Positions 55,432 through 64,000 of a DNA stretch of 64,000 nt are shown piece by piece; position 1 is the first letter of the stretch; every line of letters begins with the position of its first letter. The position numbers were made by a program, and so were the translations under genes. The notes under the pieces are model-generated. The model had not been told where the DNA came from. It made no database searches and saw nothing but the letters and a program-made list of their open reading frames with translations. The DNA is from Planctomycetota bacterium (GTDB lineage: Bacteria > Planctomycetota > UBA1135 > UBA2386). Location: positions 2,197,501 to 2,261,500 of the forward strand of contig JADJWQ010000006.1 in assembly GCA_016716265.1 (NCBI GenBank), given 5' to 3'.

Positions 55432-55437
55432 TACAGT
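55432..55437 (+). promoter_or_regulatory. -10-like box TACAGT before the GH38 gene
   Basis: GC-TACAGT ends 9 nt before ATG 55447 and starts 10 nt after the DUF3750 stop. It predicts a near-leaderless transcript for the GH38-SSS pair. Confidence 0.45.
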
Positions 55438-55446
55438 CGCCCACCG

Positions 55447-58400
55447 ATGATCGGCATCGGTGACCACGACTACCTCGCGATCCGATTCGAGGCGTTCGCC
55501 GACGACGTCCTGGGACCCGCGATCCACGCGCAGCGCCACCCGCTCGACGTCGCCGTGTACCAGCCGGCGGAGCCGGTACCGCTCGCCACCGCGCGACGCG
55601 CCGCGTTCACGCCGGTCGCACCCGGGTTCCGCTGGGGCCCGGTGTGGTCGACGGCGTGGTTCCGGATCCGCGGCACGGTCCCGGCGACGATGGCAGGCCG
55701 GCGCGTCGCATTGCGGTTCTCGAGCGGCACCGAGGCGCTGCTGTGGCAGCGCGGCGAGCCACGGCAGGGCTTCGACGACAACCGCGACGCCTGCGTGTTG
55801 TACGACTCGGCCACCGGAGGCGAAGAGGTCGACCTGCTGGTCGAGGCAGCGTGCAACCACCCGTTCGGGGTCAGCACGTTCTTCTGGGACCCGCCCGAGC
55901 AGCACCGCCGCTGGCGCGACGAGAAGCCGGGTCGCCTCGAGCGCTGCGAGCTCGTGACGGTCGACGAGGACCTGTGGCGGCTGCGGCTGAAGCTCCATTT
56001 CGCGCGCCAGGTGCTGCTCGAGCTGCCGGCCGAGTCGGCGCGCGCGCACCTGCTCGCGCGGGGGCTGCGCCTGCTGCTCGCCGATGCACCCGCCACCGAT
56101 CCGCACGCGTTCGCCGCACTGGAGCCGCGCCTCGACGAGCTGCTGCGCGGCAATGGCGCGCCCGCGGCAACACATTGCACCGCGGTCGGCCACGCCCACC
56201 TCGACACCGCCTGGCTGTGGCCGCTGCGCGAGACGCGCCGCAAGCTGCTGCGGAGCTGGTCGAACGTGCTGGAGCTGATGGACCGCTTCGACGGCTTCTG
56301 CTTCGTCGCCAGCCAGGCGCAGCAGTACGCGTTCGTCGAGCAGGATTCGCCCGAGCTGTTCGAGCGCATCCGGCGCCGCGTCGCGGACGGGCGCTGGGAG
56401 GCCGGCGGCGCGATGTGGGTCGAGCCGGACTGCAGCGTGCCGTCCGGCGAGTCGCTGGTGCGGCAGATCCTGCACGGCACCCGCTACTGGCAGGAGAAGC
56501 TCGGTCCTCACGCGCAGCAGCGCCACCTGTACCTGCCCGACACGTTCGGTTTCCCCGCGTGCCTGCCGCAGCTCGCGACACTCGGTGGCCTCGACACCTT
56601 CCTGACCAACAAGCTCGCCTGGTGCGACCGCAACGACTTCCCGCACACGACGTTCCTGTGGCGCGGCATCGACGGCACCGAGCTGCTGACCCATTTCACG
56701 CCGGGCGACGACTACAACGCCCAGCTCGCACCGAAGGAGCTCGCCCGCGGTGAGCGGAAGCTGATCCGCAAGGACCTGCGCGAGATGGCGCTGGCGCGCT
56801 GCACGACGCGGAGCTGGCTGCAGCCGTTCGGCTTCGGCGACGGCGGCGGCGGGCCGACCGCCGAGATGATCGCCCGCGCCCGCTTCGCCGGCGCGACGGA
56901 AGGCATGCCGCAGGTCGAGCTCGGCCGCATGGACGCATTCTGTGAGCGACTGCACCGCGAGCGCGACGCCGCGCGAGCCGCCGAGGGGCGCGACCTGCCG
57001 GTGTGGGACGGCGAGCTCTACCTCGAGATGCATCGCGGTACGACGACGTCGGCCGCGTGGCTGAAGCGCGCCAATGCCGACGCCGAGAACCGCCTGCGCC
57101 GGATCGAGGCGCTGCTGGCCGGCGCCGGCGACGCCGCGCTGCGCGAGCGCTGGGTGCCGCGACTCCGCGCGTGCTGGCGGTCGCTCCTGCTGCACCAGTT
57201 CCACGACATCCTGCCGGGCTCGTCGATCGCCGCCGTCTACGACGACGCGCGCCGCGCGCTCGCCGAGCTCGACGCCGAGCTGCGCACCGCCGAGCGCGAG
57301 ACCCTCGCGGCGCTCGCCGCGCGGTTCGGTGCGCACGGTGCGATCCGGCCGGTCGTGGTCTTCAATCCGTGCTCGCACGCACGCTCCGGCTACGCCGACG
57401 TCGACGGGCGGCCCTGCCGCGCCGACGACGTGCCGCCGCTCGGCGCGGTGTTGATCGATGCGGCCGCGACCGCACCGGTCGACGAGCCGGTCCGGACCAC
57501 CGCGACGTCGCTCGCCAATGGGTACCTCACCGCGACCATCGACACGGCGGGACGGGTCGCCGCGCTCACCGTCGAGGGCGCCGATGCGCCAGTCAATGCC
57601 CGGGTCGATGCGCCGGGCTCCAATGGCTCGCCAGCACCGCTGAACCAGCTCGTCGCCTACGAGGACCGGCCGCGCCGCTGGGAGGCGTGGGACATCGACT
57701 TCGACCACACCGACCGAGCGGCCCTGCTCGACGGCCCGGCCGAGGAGATCGTGGTCCGCGCCGCACTACCCGAGCGCGGCGAGATCGAGGTCGTGCGGCG
57801 CTACGGGCGCAGCACGATCCGGCAGCGCTACGTGCTGCACGCGGGCGCGCACGCACTCGAGGTGCGGACCGCGATCGACTGGCAGGAGGAGCGCACGCTG
57901 CTGCGGGCGCTGTTCCCGACGCGCATCCGCGCGCGCGCCGCGACGTTCGGCATCCAGTTCGGCCACCTGGAGCGACCGACCCACCGCAACACGTCGTGGG
58001 AGGAAGCGCGCTACGAGGTGCCGGGGCGGCGCTGGATGGACGTGGCGCAGCCGGGGCTGGGACTCGCCGTGCTCGACGACGGCAAGTACGGGCGGACCGC
58101 GCGCGACGGCACGCTCGGCCTGACGCTGCTGCGCTCGACGCAGTACCCGGCTGCCGATCTCGACCGCGGCACGCACGAGTTCCGCTACGCGCTGCTCCCC
58201 CACGGCGGTGACTGGCGCGCCGCCGAGGTCCCCGAGGCGGCCGACGAGCTGTGCGAGCCGCTCGTCGCCGTCGGGCTCGACGCCGCCAGCGCACGCTCCG
58301 ACGGACTCGCCGCCTGGCGCCCGGTCGAGCTCGTGCTCCCGCGCGCGGGCAGCGTCGAGATCGCTGCGCTGAAGCCGGCGGAGGACGGCGACGGCGTCGT

Positions 58401-58608
58401 GCTGCGGCTCGTCGAACGGCACGGCGGCGATTGCCCGATCGAGCTGCGCTGGCACGTGCCCGCCGGCGACGTGCGCGCCGTCGACCTGTGCGAGCGCCCG
58501 CTGGTCGGGCGCGTCGTGGGACACGACCCGACGGCCCGCAGGACGCGCACGACGCTGCGGCCGTTCGAGATCCTGAGCCTGCTCGCGACGCCCGAGGTGT
58601 CGCCGTGA
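55447..58608 (+). CDS. GH38 alpha-mannosidase
   Basis: 1053 residues, typical of bacterial cytoplasmic GH38. An N-terminal beta-domain precedes the catalytic barrel: V-G-H-A-H-L-D-T-A-W-L-W-P (zinc ligands His251 and Asp253), W-E-A-G-G-A-M-W-V-E-P-D (~317-328), and L-P-D-T-F-G-F with the expected nucleophile Asp365. The helical middle has L-L-H-Q-F-H-D-I-L-P-G-S-S-I, the last zinc-site His segment, followed by large beta-sandwich domains. It hydrolyses alpha-mannosides. No signal peptide, so it works on imported glycan pieces. Its stop overlaps the symporter start (GTGA). Confidence 0.94.
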   Translation: MIGIGDHDYLAIRFEAFADDVLGPAIHAQRHPLDVAVYQPAEPVPLATARRAAFTPVAPGFRWGPVWSTAWFRIRGTVPATMAGRRVALRFSSGTEALLWQRGEPRQGFDDNRDACVLYDSATGGEEVDLLVEAACNHPFGVSTFFWDPPEQHRRWRDEKPGRLERCELVTVDEDLWRLRLKLHFARQVLLELPAESARAHLLARGLRLLLADAPATDPHAFAALEPRLDELLRGNGAPAATHCTAVGHAHLDTAWLWPLRETRRKLLRSWSNVLELMDRFDGFCFVASQAQQYAFVEQDSPELFERIRRRVADGRWEAGGAMWVEPDCSVPSGESLVRQILHGTRYWQEKLGPHAQQRHLYLPDTFGFPACLPQLATLGGLDTFLTNKLAWCDRNDFPHTTFLWRGIDGTELLTHFTPGDDYNAQLAPKELARGERKLIRKDLREMALARCTTRSWLQPFGFGDGGGGPTAEMIARARFAGATEGMPQVELGRMDAFCERLHRERDAARAAEGRDLPVWDGELYLEMHRGTTTSAAWLKRANADAENRLRRIEALLAGAGDAALRERWVPRLRACWRSLLLHQFHDILPGSSIAAVYDDARRALAELDAELRTAERETLAALAARFGAHGAIRPVVVFNPCSHARSGYADVDGRPCRADDVPPLGAVLIDAAATAPVDEPVRTTATSLANGYLTATIDTAGRVAALTVEGADAPVNARVDAPGSNGSPAPLNQLVAYEDRPRRWEAWDIDFDHTDRAALLDGPAEEIVVRAALPERGEIEVVRRYGRSTIRQRYVLHAGAHALEVRTAIDWQEERTLLRALFPTRIRARAATFGIQFGHLERPTHRNTSWEEARYEVPGRRWMDVAQPGLGLAVLDDGKYGRTARDGTLGLTLLRSTQYPAADLDRGTHEFRYALLPHGGDWRAAEVPEAADELCEPLVAVGLDAASARSDGLAAWRPVELVLPRAGSVEIAALKPAEDGDGVVLRLVERHGGDCPIELRWHVPAGDVRAVDLCERPLVGRVVGHDPTARRTRTTLRPFEILSLLATPEVSP

Positions 58609-60689
58609 CGCTCGGTCCTGTCGACTGGGCGATCGTGCTGGTGCTGCTCGCCGTGCTCACCTACGCGGCGCTGAAGACGCGGCGCTACGCACAGAACGTA
58701 TCCGGCTTCCTTGCCGCCAATCGCTGCGCCGGCCGCTACCTGATCTCGGTCGCGTTCAACATGGCGCAGCTCGGCGTCATCACGCTGGTCTGGTACTTCC
58801 AGCAGAACTACGACGTCGGTTGGACCTCCATCTGGTGGGGCCTGATGGAGGGGCCGGCGATGATCGTCATCGCGCTCACCGGCTGGGTCATCTACCGCTT
58901 CCGGCGCACCCGCGCATTGACGCTCGCGCAGTTCTTCGAGATGCGCTACTCGCGGCGCTTCCGCATCTTCGCAGGCCTCGTCGCGTTCCTGTCCGGGATC
59001 ATCAACTACGGCATCTTCCCGGGCGTGGCCGCGCGCTACTTCGTCGCGCTGTGCGGGCTGCCCGAGCGCGTCGACCTCGGGTTCGGCTCGGTGCCGACGT
59101 TCGCGACGCTGATGGTGGTGCTGATGGCGATGGCGCTGGCGTTCGTGTTCGCCGGTGGCCAGATCGCGATCATGGTGACGGACTTCCTGCAGGGCGTCTT
59201 CGCCCACGCGGTGTTCCTCGTCGTGATCGCGTTCCTGCTGATCACGATCCCGTGGAGCCACTACCAGGACGTGCTGCTCGGACGCGTCTGGCAAGGCCAG
59301 TGGGTGCTCGACACCGGCGTCACCGCGAGCGGCGCGGCGCCGCCGGCCGGCCAGTCGCTGATCCACCCGTTCCGGCTCGGCAACGAGGCGAACTTCAACC
59401 CGCTCTACTGGGTGATCAGCGTCGTCGTGCTGTTCTACGGCATGCGCGCGTGGCAGGGCGACCAGGGCTACAACGCGGCCGCGCGAACTCCCCACGAGGC
59501 GCGCATGGCCAACATCCTGAACGGCTGGCGCTTCCGGGTGCTGATGCTGATCACGATCGTGCTGCCGGTCGCGATCCGCGTGATGCTGCACCATCCGGCG
59601 TACGCCAGCGCCGCCGAGGCGGCGCGCGGCGCGCTCGACGGCAGCGCGACGTGGCTGACCAGCGGCTACGACCAGGCTCCGACCGACGCGCTGCGCTCCG
59701 AGCTGCGCATCCCCGCGGGGACCGCCGTGCTGCTGCCCGCCGGCCTGCTCGGGCTGATGGCCGCCGCGATGCTCGGCGCGTTCATCAGCACCAACGACAC
59801 CTACCTGCACTCGTGGGCGGCGATCTTCGTCCAGGACGTCGTGCTGCCGTTCCGCAAGCGACCGCTGTCGACGCGCGCCCACCTGCGCCTGCTGCGTCTG
59901 TCGGTATTCGGTGTCGCGATCTTCGCGGTGCTGTTCTCGCTGTGGTACGAGCCGAACCAGTACATCGCGATGTTCCTGGCATTGACCGGCGCCGTGTTCG
60001 TCGGCGGCGCGGGCTCCGCGATCATCGGCGGGCTCTACTGGCGGCGCGGCACCTGTGCGGCCGCTTGGACGGCGATGATCGTCGGCATGTCGCTGTCCGG
60101 GGTCGGCATCCTGGTCAAGGACGCGACCGTGGGGGCGTGGCTCGGCGAGAACACCGCGTCCTGGTGGGGCGCAATCGCGCGCTGGCTGCACGGCGTGCAC
60201 ACCGACAAGTACGTCACCGGCCAGGTGCTCACGCTGATCGCGATCCTCGCCGCCGTCACCAGCTACGTGCTCGTGTCGCTGCTCGGCAAGCGGACCGACT
60301 TCGACCTCGACCGCCTGCTGCACCGCGGGCGCTACGCGGTCGACGAGGATCGCGTCACCGAGCACGCCGGGAGCTCCGGCTTCTGGGCGAAGCTCGGGTT
60401 CACGCGCGAGTTCTCGGGTCGCGACCGCTGGGTCACGTGGATCACGCTGTCGTGGCCGCTCGCGTGGACCGTCGTGTTCGTCGTCGTGACCGCGTGGAAC
60501 CTGACGCACGACGTGCCCGCCACGTCGTGGCTCGCCTTCTGGCACGTGTGGACCTGGGCGATCCTCGCGGTCGGCGCGGCGATCGTCACGTGGTTCTCGA
60601 TCGGCGGCTTCCGCGACCTGCGGGCGATGTTCCGCCGGCTGCGCGAGATCCGCGCCGACGAGCGCGACGACGGCCGCGTCGAGCACTGA
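58605..60689 (+). CDS. sodium:solute symporter family (SSS) transporter
   Basis: 694 residues from GTG 58605 in the mannosidase stop. About 14-15 membrane segments. SSS-family hallmarks: residues ~25-45 G-F-L-A-A-N-R-C-A-G, W-Y-F-Q-Q-N-Y, A-G-G-Q-I-A-I-M-V-T-D-F-L-Q-G (~180-195, sodium-site helix), and A-A-A-M-L-G-A-F-I-S-T-N-D-T-Y-L. It is longer than the ~500-residue norm, with a ~45-residue periplasmic insertion near 335-380 and a C-terminal extension with two further helices. Coupling to GH38 suggests uptake of mannose or a mannose-containing oligosaccharide. Confidence 0.9.
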   Translation: MTLGPVDWAIVLVLLAVLTYAALKTRRYAQNVSGFLAANRCAGRYLISVAFNMAQLGVITLVWYFQQNYDVGWTSIWWGLMEGPAMIVIALTGWVIYRFRRTRALTLAQFFEMRYSRRFRIFAGLVAFLSGIINYGIFPGVAARYFVALCGLPERVDLGFGSVPTFATLMVVLMAMALAFVFAGGQIAIMVTDFLQGVFAHAVFLVVIAFLLITIPWSHYQDVLLGRVWQGQWVLDTGVTASGAAPPAGQSLIHPFRLGNEANFNPLYWVISVVVLFYGMRAWQGDQGYNAAARTPHEARMANILNGWRFRVLMLITIVLPVAIRVMLHHPAYASAAEAARGALDGSATWLTSGYDQAPTDALRSELRIPAGTAVLLPAGLLGLMAAAMLGAFISTNDTYLHSWAAIFVQDVVLPFRKRPLSTRAHLRLLRLSVFGVAIFAVLFSLWYEPNQYIAMFLALTGAVFVGGAGSAIIGGLYWRRGTCAAAWTAMIVGMSLSGVGILVKDATVGAWLGENTASWWGAIARWLHGVHTDKYVTGQVLTLIAILAAVTSYVLVSLLGKRTDFDLDRLLHRGRYAVDEDRVTEHAGSSGFWAKLGFTREFSGRDRWVTWITLSWPLAWTVVFVVVTAWNLTHDVPATSWLAFWHVWTWAILAVGAAIVTWFSIGGFRDLRAMFRRLREIRADERDDGRVEH

Positions 60690-60712
60690 GCCGGACCAGC
60701 AGACGCGATCGA

Positions 60713-61615
60713 CTACCCGCGCGCCGCGAGCCACTCGGTGTAGCGCGCGTGCAGCGTGCGCGCCGATGCGAACATCGAGTGCGGGCTCATGAAGTGCGAC
60801 CACTCGAACGTGATCAGCTTGTCGACGCCGGCCTGCAATGCCGCCTCCATCTTGAAGCGCAGCTTGGCCCACGCGATCGGCGGGAACTTGATGTGCACGT
60901 CGCGGTCGAAGCTCTCGACGTTCGACCAGCACGTCATCCCGTGCTCGCGCGCCAGCTCGGCGTTGAGCCGCAGGTACTCGGGCAGGTCGCGGAACTCGCA
61001 GTTGCCGTCCTGGAACGCGACCACGTCGACGCGGCCGCGCAGCCGTGCGAACACCTGCCGCCACTCGGCGACGTGCTCGGCGAGCGGCTTCGGCGTCGCG
61101 AACTGCTTCGGGCCCTGCAGGTACGGCGAGATCAGGATCGGCAGGTCGCGCAGCGACTTCAGGTGCGCGGACAGCTCGCCGTAGACGGCCAGCGCGGTCT
61201 CGTCGAGCGCGTGGATCTCGTGGCACAGATACCAGCCCGCGAGCGCCGGGTGGTCGCCGTAGCGCTCCACGAACTCGTCGCAGAACGCGCGATTGATGCG
61301 CGCCTCGCTCTCCGGATCGCCCTGCATCCAGTGCTCGCCGGAGTCGTAGGTGCCGAACCAGAACCCCATGCCGTGCTCGGCGGCGAGGTCGAGGAACCAC
61401 CGCACCAGGTCGTCCTGCACGAGCAGGTGTGGGTGGCGCGCACGGAGCACGCGGCTGTCGAACGTCGCCCGGTCGCGGTAGCCGGCGCGGATCAACACGA
61501 CCGTGTCGATGCCGGCGTCCCGCATCGCCGCGAAATCGCGCGCCCACTCGGCGCGCCCCCAGTTCGCGGACGGAATGTCGTGGCTGATCTCGTCGAGGAA
61601 GGTGGCGGTGATCAT
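60713..61615 (-). CDS. DUF4434-type glycoside-hydrolase-like TIM barrel
   Basis: 300 residues from ATG 61615. The start T-F-L-D-E-I-S-H-D-I-P-S-A-N-W and A-M-R-D-A-G-I-D-T-V-V-L-I are typical of DUF4434 proteins, with Y-L-C-H-E-I-H near 133-139 and a late T-C-W-S-N-V-E-S-F, both holding candidate acidic catalytic residues. Family members are TIM-barrel putative glycosidases near glycan-use genes. No signal peptide. It converges on the SSS gene with 23 nt between stops and lies 46 nt downstream of the GT2 stop, behind two hairpins. Confidence 0.75.
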   Translation of the reverse strand: MITATFLDEISHDIPSANWGRAEWARDFAAMRDAGIDTVVLIRAGYRDRATFDSRVLRARHPHLLVQDDLVRWFLDLAAEHGMGFWFGTYDSGEHWMQGDPESEARINRAFCDEFVERYGDHPALAGWYLCHEIHALDETALAVYGELSAHLKSLRDLPILISPYLQGPKQFATPKPLAEHVAEWRQVFARLRGRVDVVAFQDGNCEFRDLPEYLRLNAELAREHGMTCWSNVESFDRDVHIKFPPIAWAKLRFKMEAALQAGVDKLITFEWSHFMSPHSMFASARTLHARYTEWLAARG

Positions 61616-61623
61616 CGAGGGGA

Positions 61624-61660
61624 GGGCGGCGCGACGCCGCCCCGCTGGGCGAGAGCGGGG
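61624..61660 (-). terminator. two adjoining G+C hairpins between the GT2 and DUF4434 genes
   Basis: GGGCGGCG / CGCCGCCC around CGA (61624-61642), and CCCCGCT / AGCGGGG around a 7-nt loop (61640-61660). The two share three bases, so they are mutually exclusive. They fill the gap between the GT2 stop and the DUF4434 start, consistent with a terminator or attenuator. Confidence 0.45.
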
Positions 61661-61661
61661 A

Positions 61662-63488
61662 TCAGGACCGGAACCAGGCGCGCGCGGCGCGGGTCTCGCC
61701 GCCGGTGGCGCGCCACAGCGCGAAGCGCGCGACCGCACGGCCGAGGTCCGCCGGCGCCATGTCGGCCGGCGCGACGATCAGTCGCTCGAGCGCGGCGACG
61801 TCGAGCGCGCGACGGCGCAACAGACGGAAGTCGCACAGCACCGCCGCGTCGCCGTCGGCGAGCGCCTGCTGGAGCGCGGCATCCGAATCGACGACCGACA
61901 CCGACCGCTCCGGCACCTGCGCCATGCCGCGGACCGACACCCGCACGCGGCCCGGCTCGCCGTCCGCCGCTGCCGCGCTCGCCAGGCTCGCCTCGATGCC
62001 CATCCGCGCGAACGCGCGCAGCAGCGACGACACGCAGCGCGACAGAGCCATCGGCGCACCGACGATGCGGACCGCCGGAGTCGCGTCAGGCGGAAACCAG
62101 GGGTCGGGCAACGCGGCCGGCTCGACCGCCGCGTGCGCGGCGTCCGTCGCGTCGTCCGCGAGCGCCGTCGTCGCGACGCCGAGCACGAACGGCAACCAGA
62201 TCGACGGGTCGAGCACCGGCAGACGCACGACGCGCGACGTGAACAGGTCGAGCATCGCGGCGGTGCGCGCCTCGCTCGTCACGTGCAGCAGCGCCGGGCG
62301 GTCGAGGCGCGCGGGCGCGGCGAGCACGCCGGCCGCCGCCGCGCCCCAGTCGACGACCCGGAAGTCGCCCGGACGGCTCGGTGGACAGCTCTCGTCGAGC
62401 CAGTTCTCGGCCGACAGCCACACCACCTGCCGGGTGTCGCCGCGCCCGCAGCTCGACCACGGCTCGCCACGGTCGGGCGCGGCGACGTCGACGCCGGCGG
62501 GCGCCGCGGACGGGTCGACGCACACCGACCACGGCTCGCTGCGGCGCCGCATCCGGCGTCGCTCGAGCGAGTCGAGCGCCTGCTTGCGCCGCGCGAGCCG
62601 CAGTTCGAGCGCGCGTCCCTGCAGGCTGTTGCCGTGCCAGCGGTAGCGGTACAGCGGCCGCGGATCGCCGAGATGCTCGATGCGGAACGCCGCGCCGAGC
62701 CGCATCCAGTAGTCCTGGTCCTCGACCCCCATCGCACCGGTCCAATCGCCCACACAGCGGGCGACGAAACCTCGGTACAGGAAGCAGGGCCCGATCGGCC
62801 GGCCGCGGCGCACCGCCATTCCGTGCAGCCGCCGCAGGGACAGCGGGCCGAACCGCCAGCCGCGGCGAGTCCGGGGGGCCGGGTCGGGACCGACCGGGTG
62901 CCCGGTCTCGTCGACCGCGCGGAACGCGCCATGGACCATCGCGACGTCGGTGCGCGCATCGAGGAACGACGCCAGCCGGCCGAGCATCTCGGGCTCCAGG
63001 ATGTCGTCGGCCGAGATCCACGTGAGCCGCGAGCCGGTCGCGAACCGGAAGCCGGCGCTGAGAGCGAGCGGCAGCCCGCGGTGCGGCTGGCGCAGCAGGC
63101 GCACCCGCGGATCGGCCGCGTAGTGCTGCAGGACGCCGTCGACACCGTCGGTCGACCCGTCGTCGACGACGATCAGCTCGAGGTCGACTCCCTGCTGGGC
63201 GAGCACACTGTCGATCGCCTCGCGCAGCAGCTGCGCCTGGTCCTTGATCGGCAGCACGACCGACACCCGGCCCGACACGGCGAGCGGCGGGTAGTCGGGC
63301 GGCAGCGTCGTGCAGCGGCGCCGTCGCGCGCCCTGGCCCACGCCCTCGACGAAGCCGCGCAAGCGCCGCTGGAACATCCCACCGAGTCGACCGAACACGG
63401 CGGCCACCGGCCCGCGGGGGTCGCCACGGAGGTACAGCGGCGGGCGCACGGCGAGACCGCCGGCGCGCTTGTGAGCGGCGCGAGACAC
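61662..63488 (-). CDS. GT2 family glycosyltransferase with long C-terminal region
   Basis: 608 residues from GTG 63488; a TACGAT box 27 nt upstream supports this start in a longer open frame. Residues ~75-300 are a GT-A domain: V-S-V-V-L-P-I-K-D-Q-A-Q-L-L-R-E-A-I-D-S-V-L-A-Q, V-V-D-D-G-S-T-D-G, W-I-S-A-D-D-I-L-E-P-E (DxD-like metal site), and G-V-E-D-Q-D-Y-W-M-R-L-G-A. The C-terminal ~300 residues carry D-A-A-type helices and two alpha/beta stretches that might be a decayed second glycosyltransferase. Acceptor unknown, likely a surface polysaccharide. Confidence 0.82.
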   Translation of the reverse strand: MSRAAHKRAGGLAVRPPLYLRGDPRGPVAAVFGRLGGMFQRRLRGFVEGVGQGARRRRCTTLPPDYPPLAVSGRVSVVLPIKDQAQLLREAIDSVLAQQGVDLELIVVDDGSTDGVDGVLQHYAADPRVRLLRQPHRGLPLALSAGFRFATGSRLTWISADDILEPEMLGRLASFLDARTDVAMVHGAFRAVDETGHPVGPDPAPRTRRGWRFGPLSLRRLHGMAVRRGRPIGPCFLYRGFVARCVGDWTGAMGVEDQDYWMRLGAAFRIEHLGDPRPLYRYRWHGNSLQGRALELRLARRKQALDSLERRRMRRRSEPWSVCVDPSAAPAGVDVAAPDRGEPWSSCGRGDTRQVVWLSAENWLDESCPPSRPGDFRVVDWGAAAAGVLAAPARLDRPALLHVTSEARTAAMLDLFTSRVVRLPVLDPSIWLPFVLGVATTALADDATDAAHAAVEPAALPDPWFPPDATPAVRIVGAPMALSRCVSSLLRAFARMGIEASLASAAAADGEPGRVRVSVRGMAQVPERSVSVVDSDAALQQALADGDAAVLCDFRLLRRRALDVAALERLIVAPADMAPADLGRAVARFALWRATGGETRAARAWFRS

Positions 63489-63515
63489 GAGGGGGCGATG
63501 CGAGACGGGCAGTCG

Positions 63516-63521
63516 ATCGTA
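63516..63521 (-). promoter_or_regulatory. -10-like box TACGAT upstream of the GT2 gene
   Basis: GC-TACGAT on the minus strand ends 27 nt before GTG 63488, giving a leader of ~20 nt. Confidence 0.35.
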
Positions 63522-63622
63522 GCGAGTCGCTCGCCGCGGTCGACCGAAGTCCAGCGGATCGCGCGCGGCGGTGCCGGCCGCATCGCCACGGCGGCTCGGC
63601 GCCGGCCGCCGGCGGCGGCTGC

Positions 63623-63628
63623 TACTGT
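63623..63628 (+). promoter_or_regulatory. -10-like box TACTGT before the GHL10 gene
   Basis: GC-TACTGT ends 7 nt before ATG 63636, another near-leaderless arrangement; it is divergent from the GT2 promoter ~100 bp away. Confidence 0.45.
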
Positions 63629-63635
63629 GGGCGGC

Positions 63636-64000
63636 ATGCGCAGATACCTTCTCGCCGCAGCGCTGGTCGCGGGCGCGCTGGCCACCGTCGCGGCCCAGGA
63701 GCGACCCGCCGAGCGACGGCTCCGCGGCGTCTGGATCCCGCTGACCGACTGCCGCGCGCTCACGTCCCCCGCCGCGACCGCCGCAGCGATGCAGCGGCTG
63801 GACGAGCTCGGTGTCAACGTCGTGTTCCCGGTCGTGTGGACCCGCGGGTTCCCGCTGTGGCCGAGCGACGCGTTCGAGGACGTCGCCGAGCAGCGCATCC
63901 TGCCCGGCTTCGAGGGACGCGACCCGCTGCGCGATGTCGTCGTCGAGGCCCACCTGCGCGGGATCGAGGTCGTGCCGTGGTTCGAGTACGGGTTCGCGGC
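63636..64000 (+). CDS. family 10-like glycosylhydrolase (GHL10), 3' end outside the window
   Basis: First 121 codons only. Signal peptide residues 1-20 (L-A-A-A-L-V-A-G-A-L-A-T-V-A-A-Q). Then R-G-V-W-I-P-L-T-D, M-Q-R-L-D-E-L-G-V-N-V-V-F-P-V-V-W-T-R-G and G-I-E-V-V-P-W-F-E-Y-G-F-A. This is the GHL10 (PF02638) start, in which the first barrel strands read RGvWl, GfNtvf.qvw and GievhaWfe.g. Secreted glycosidase-like protein of unknown substrate, next to the glycan-use locus. Confidence 0.85.
   Translation, partial: MRRYLLAAALVAGALATVAAQERPAERRLRGVWIPLTDCRALTSPAATAAAMQRLDELGVNVVFPVVWTRGFPLWPSDAFEDVAEQRILPGFEGRDPLRDVVVEAHLRGIEVVPWFEYGFA

Overview
The window is about 70% G+C and fully gene-packed, with no rRNA or tRNA that I can recognise. 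Several secreted proteins end in a C-terminal module I associate with deep-branching marine Planctomycetota (the Poly30/Pla163-like group). The same kind of genome is suggested by a bifunctional RhaD aldolase/dehydrogenase rhamnose pathway, FG-GAP and Kelch-type surface proteins, many glycoside hydrolases and TRAP transporters. The phylum call is inference from family composition; no 16S is present.

Layout. (1) 1-6.5 kb, + strand: a cut-off M16-like gene, a second M16-like lipoprotein without the zinc motif, a BtpA-family protein, a GT4 glycosyltransferase and an outer-membrane-barrel-like protein. (2) 6.5-12.5 kb, +: a tandem CDGSH protein, a multi-spanning transporter coupled to a hydantoinase/oxoprolinase, and the two membrane subunits of a TRAP transporter. 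(3) 12.5-18.5 kb, -: a receiver/PEP-synthase-N-terminal hybrid, NADP-type glutamate dehydrogenase and a TakP-like keto-acid TRAP binding protein. (4) 18.5-29.5 kb, -: asnA and a complete rhamnose pathway (rhaA, NCS1-like permease, 58-aa membrane protein, GH78 rhamnosidase, rhaD/SDR fusion, rhaB), mostly linked by 4-20 nt stop/start overlaps. (5) 29.5-38.5 kb: a 1787-aa exonuclease-like/RecQ/UvrD-type fusion, a Kelch-repeat secreted protein and a DUF4143 ATPase with two palindromic operator-like sites. (6) 38.6-49 kb: secreted proteins, a GH17-like enzyme, an FAD enzyme, a GT4, and a decayed stretch (44.2-47.6 kb) with RCC1-like remnants around an orphan membrane protein. (7) 49-64 kb: a zinc-finger/helical-repeat protein and a predicted mannose/GlcNAc glycan-use locus (GH130, CBM9-like, GH20, GH38, SSS symporter, DUF4434, GT2, start of a GHL10 gene).

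Together the genes suit a heterotroph that degrades algal or particle-bound glycans (rhamnosides, beta-glucans, mannose-rich glycans), imports keto acids and assimilates ammonia through GdhA and AsnA.

Expression signals are consistent across the window. Many first genes of transcription units carry a GCTAYNNT-like -10 box only 6-13 nt before the start codon, with no Shine-Dalgarno, suggesting leaderless or near-leaderless mRNAs. Internal genes rely on ATGA/GTGA overlaps, and G+C-rich hairpins without U-tracts follow many stop codons.
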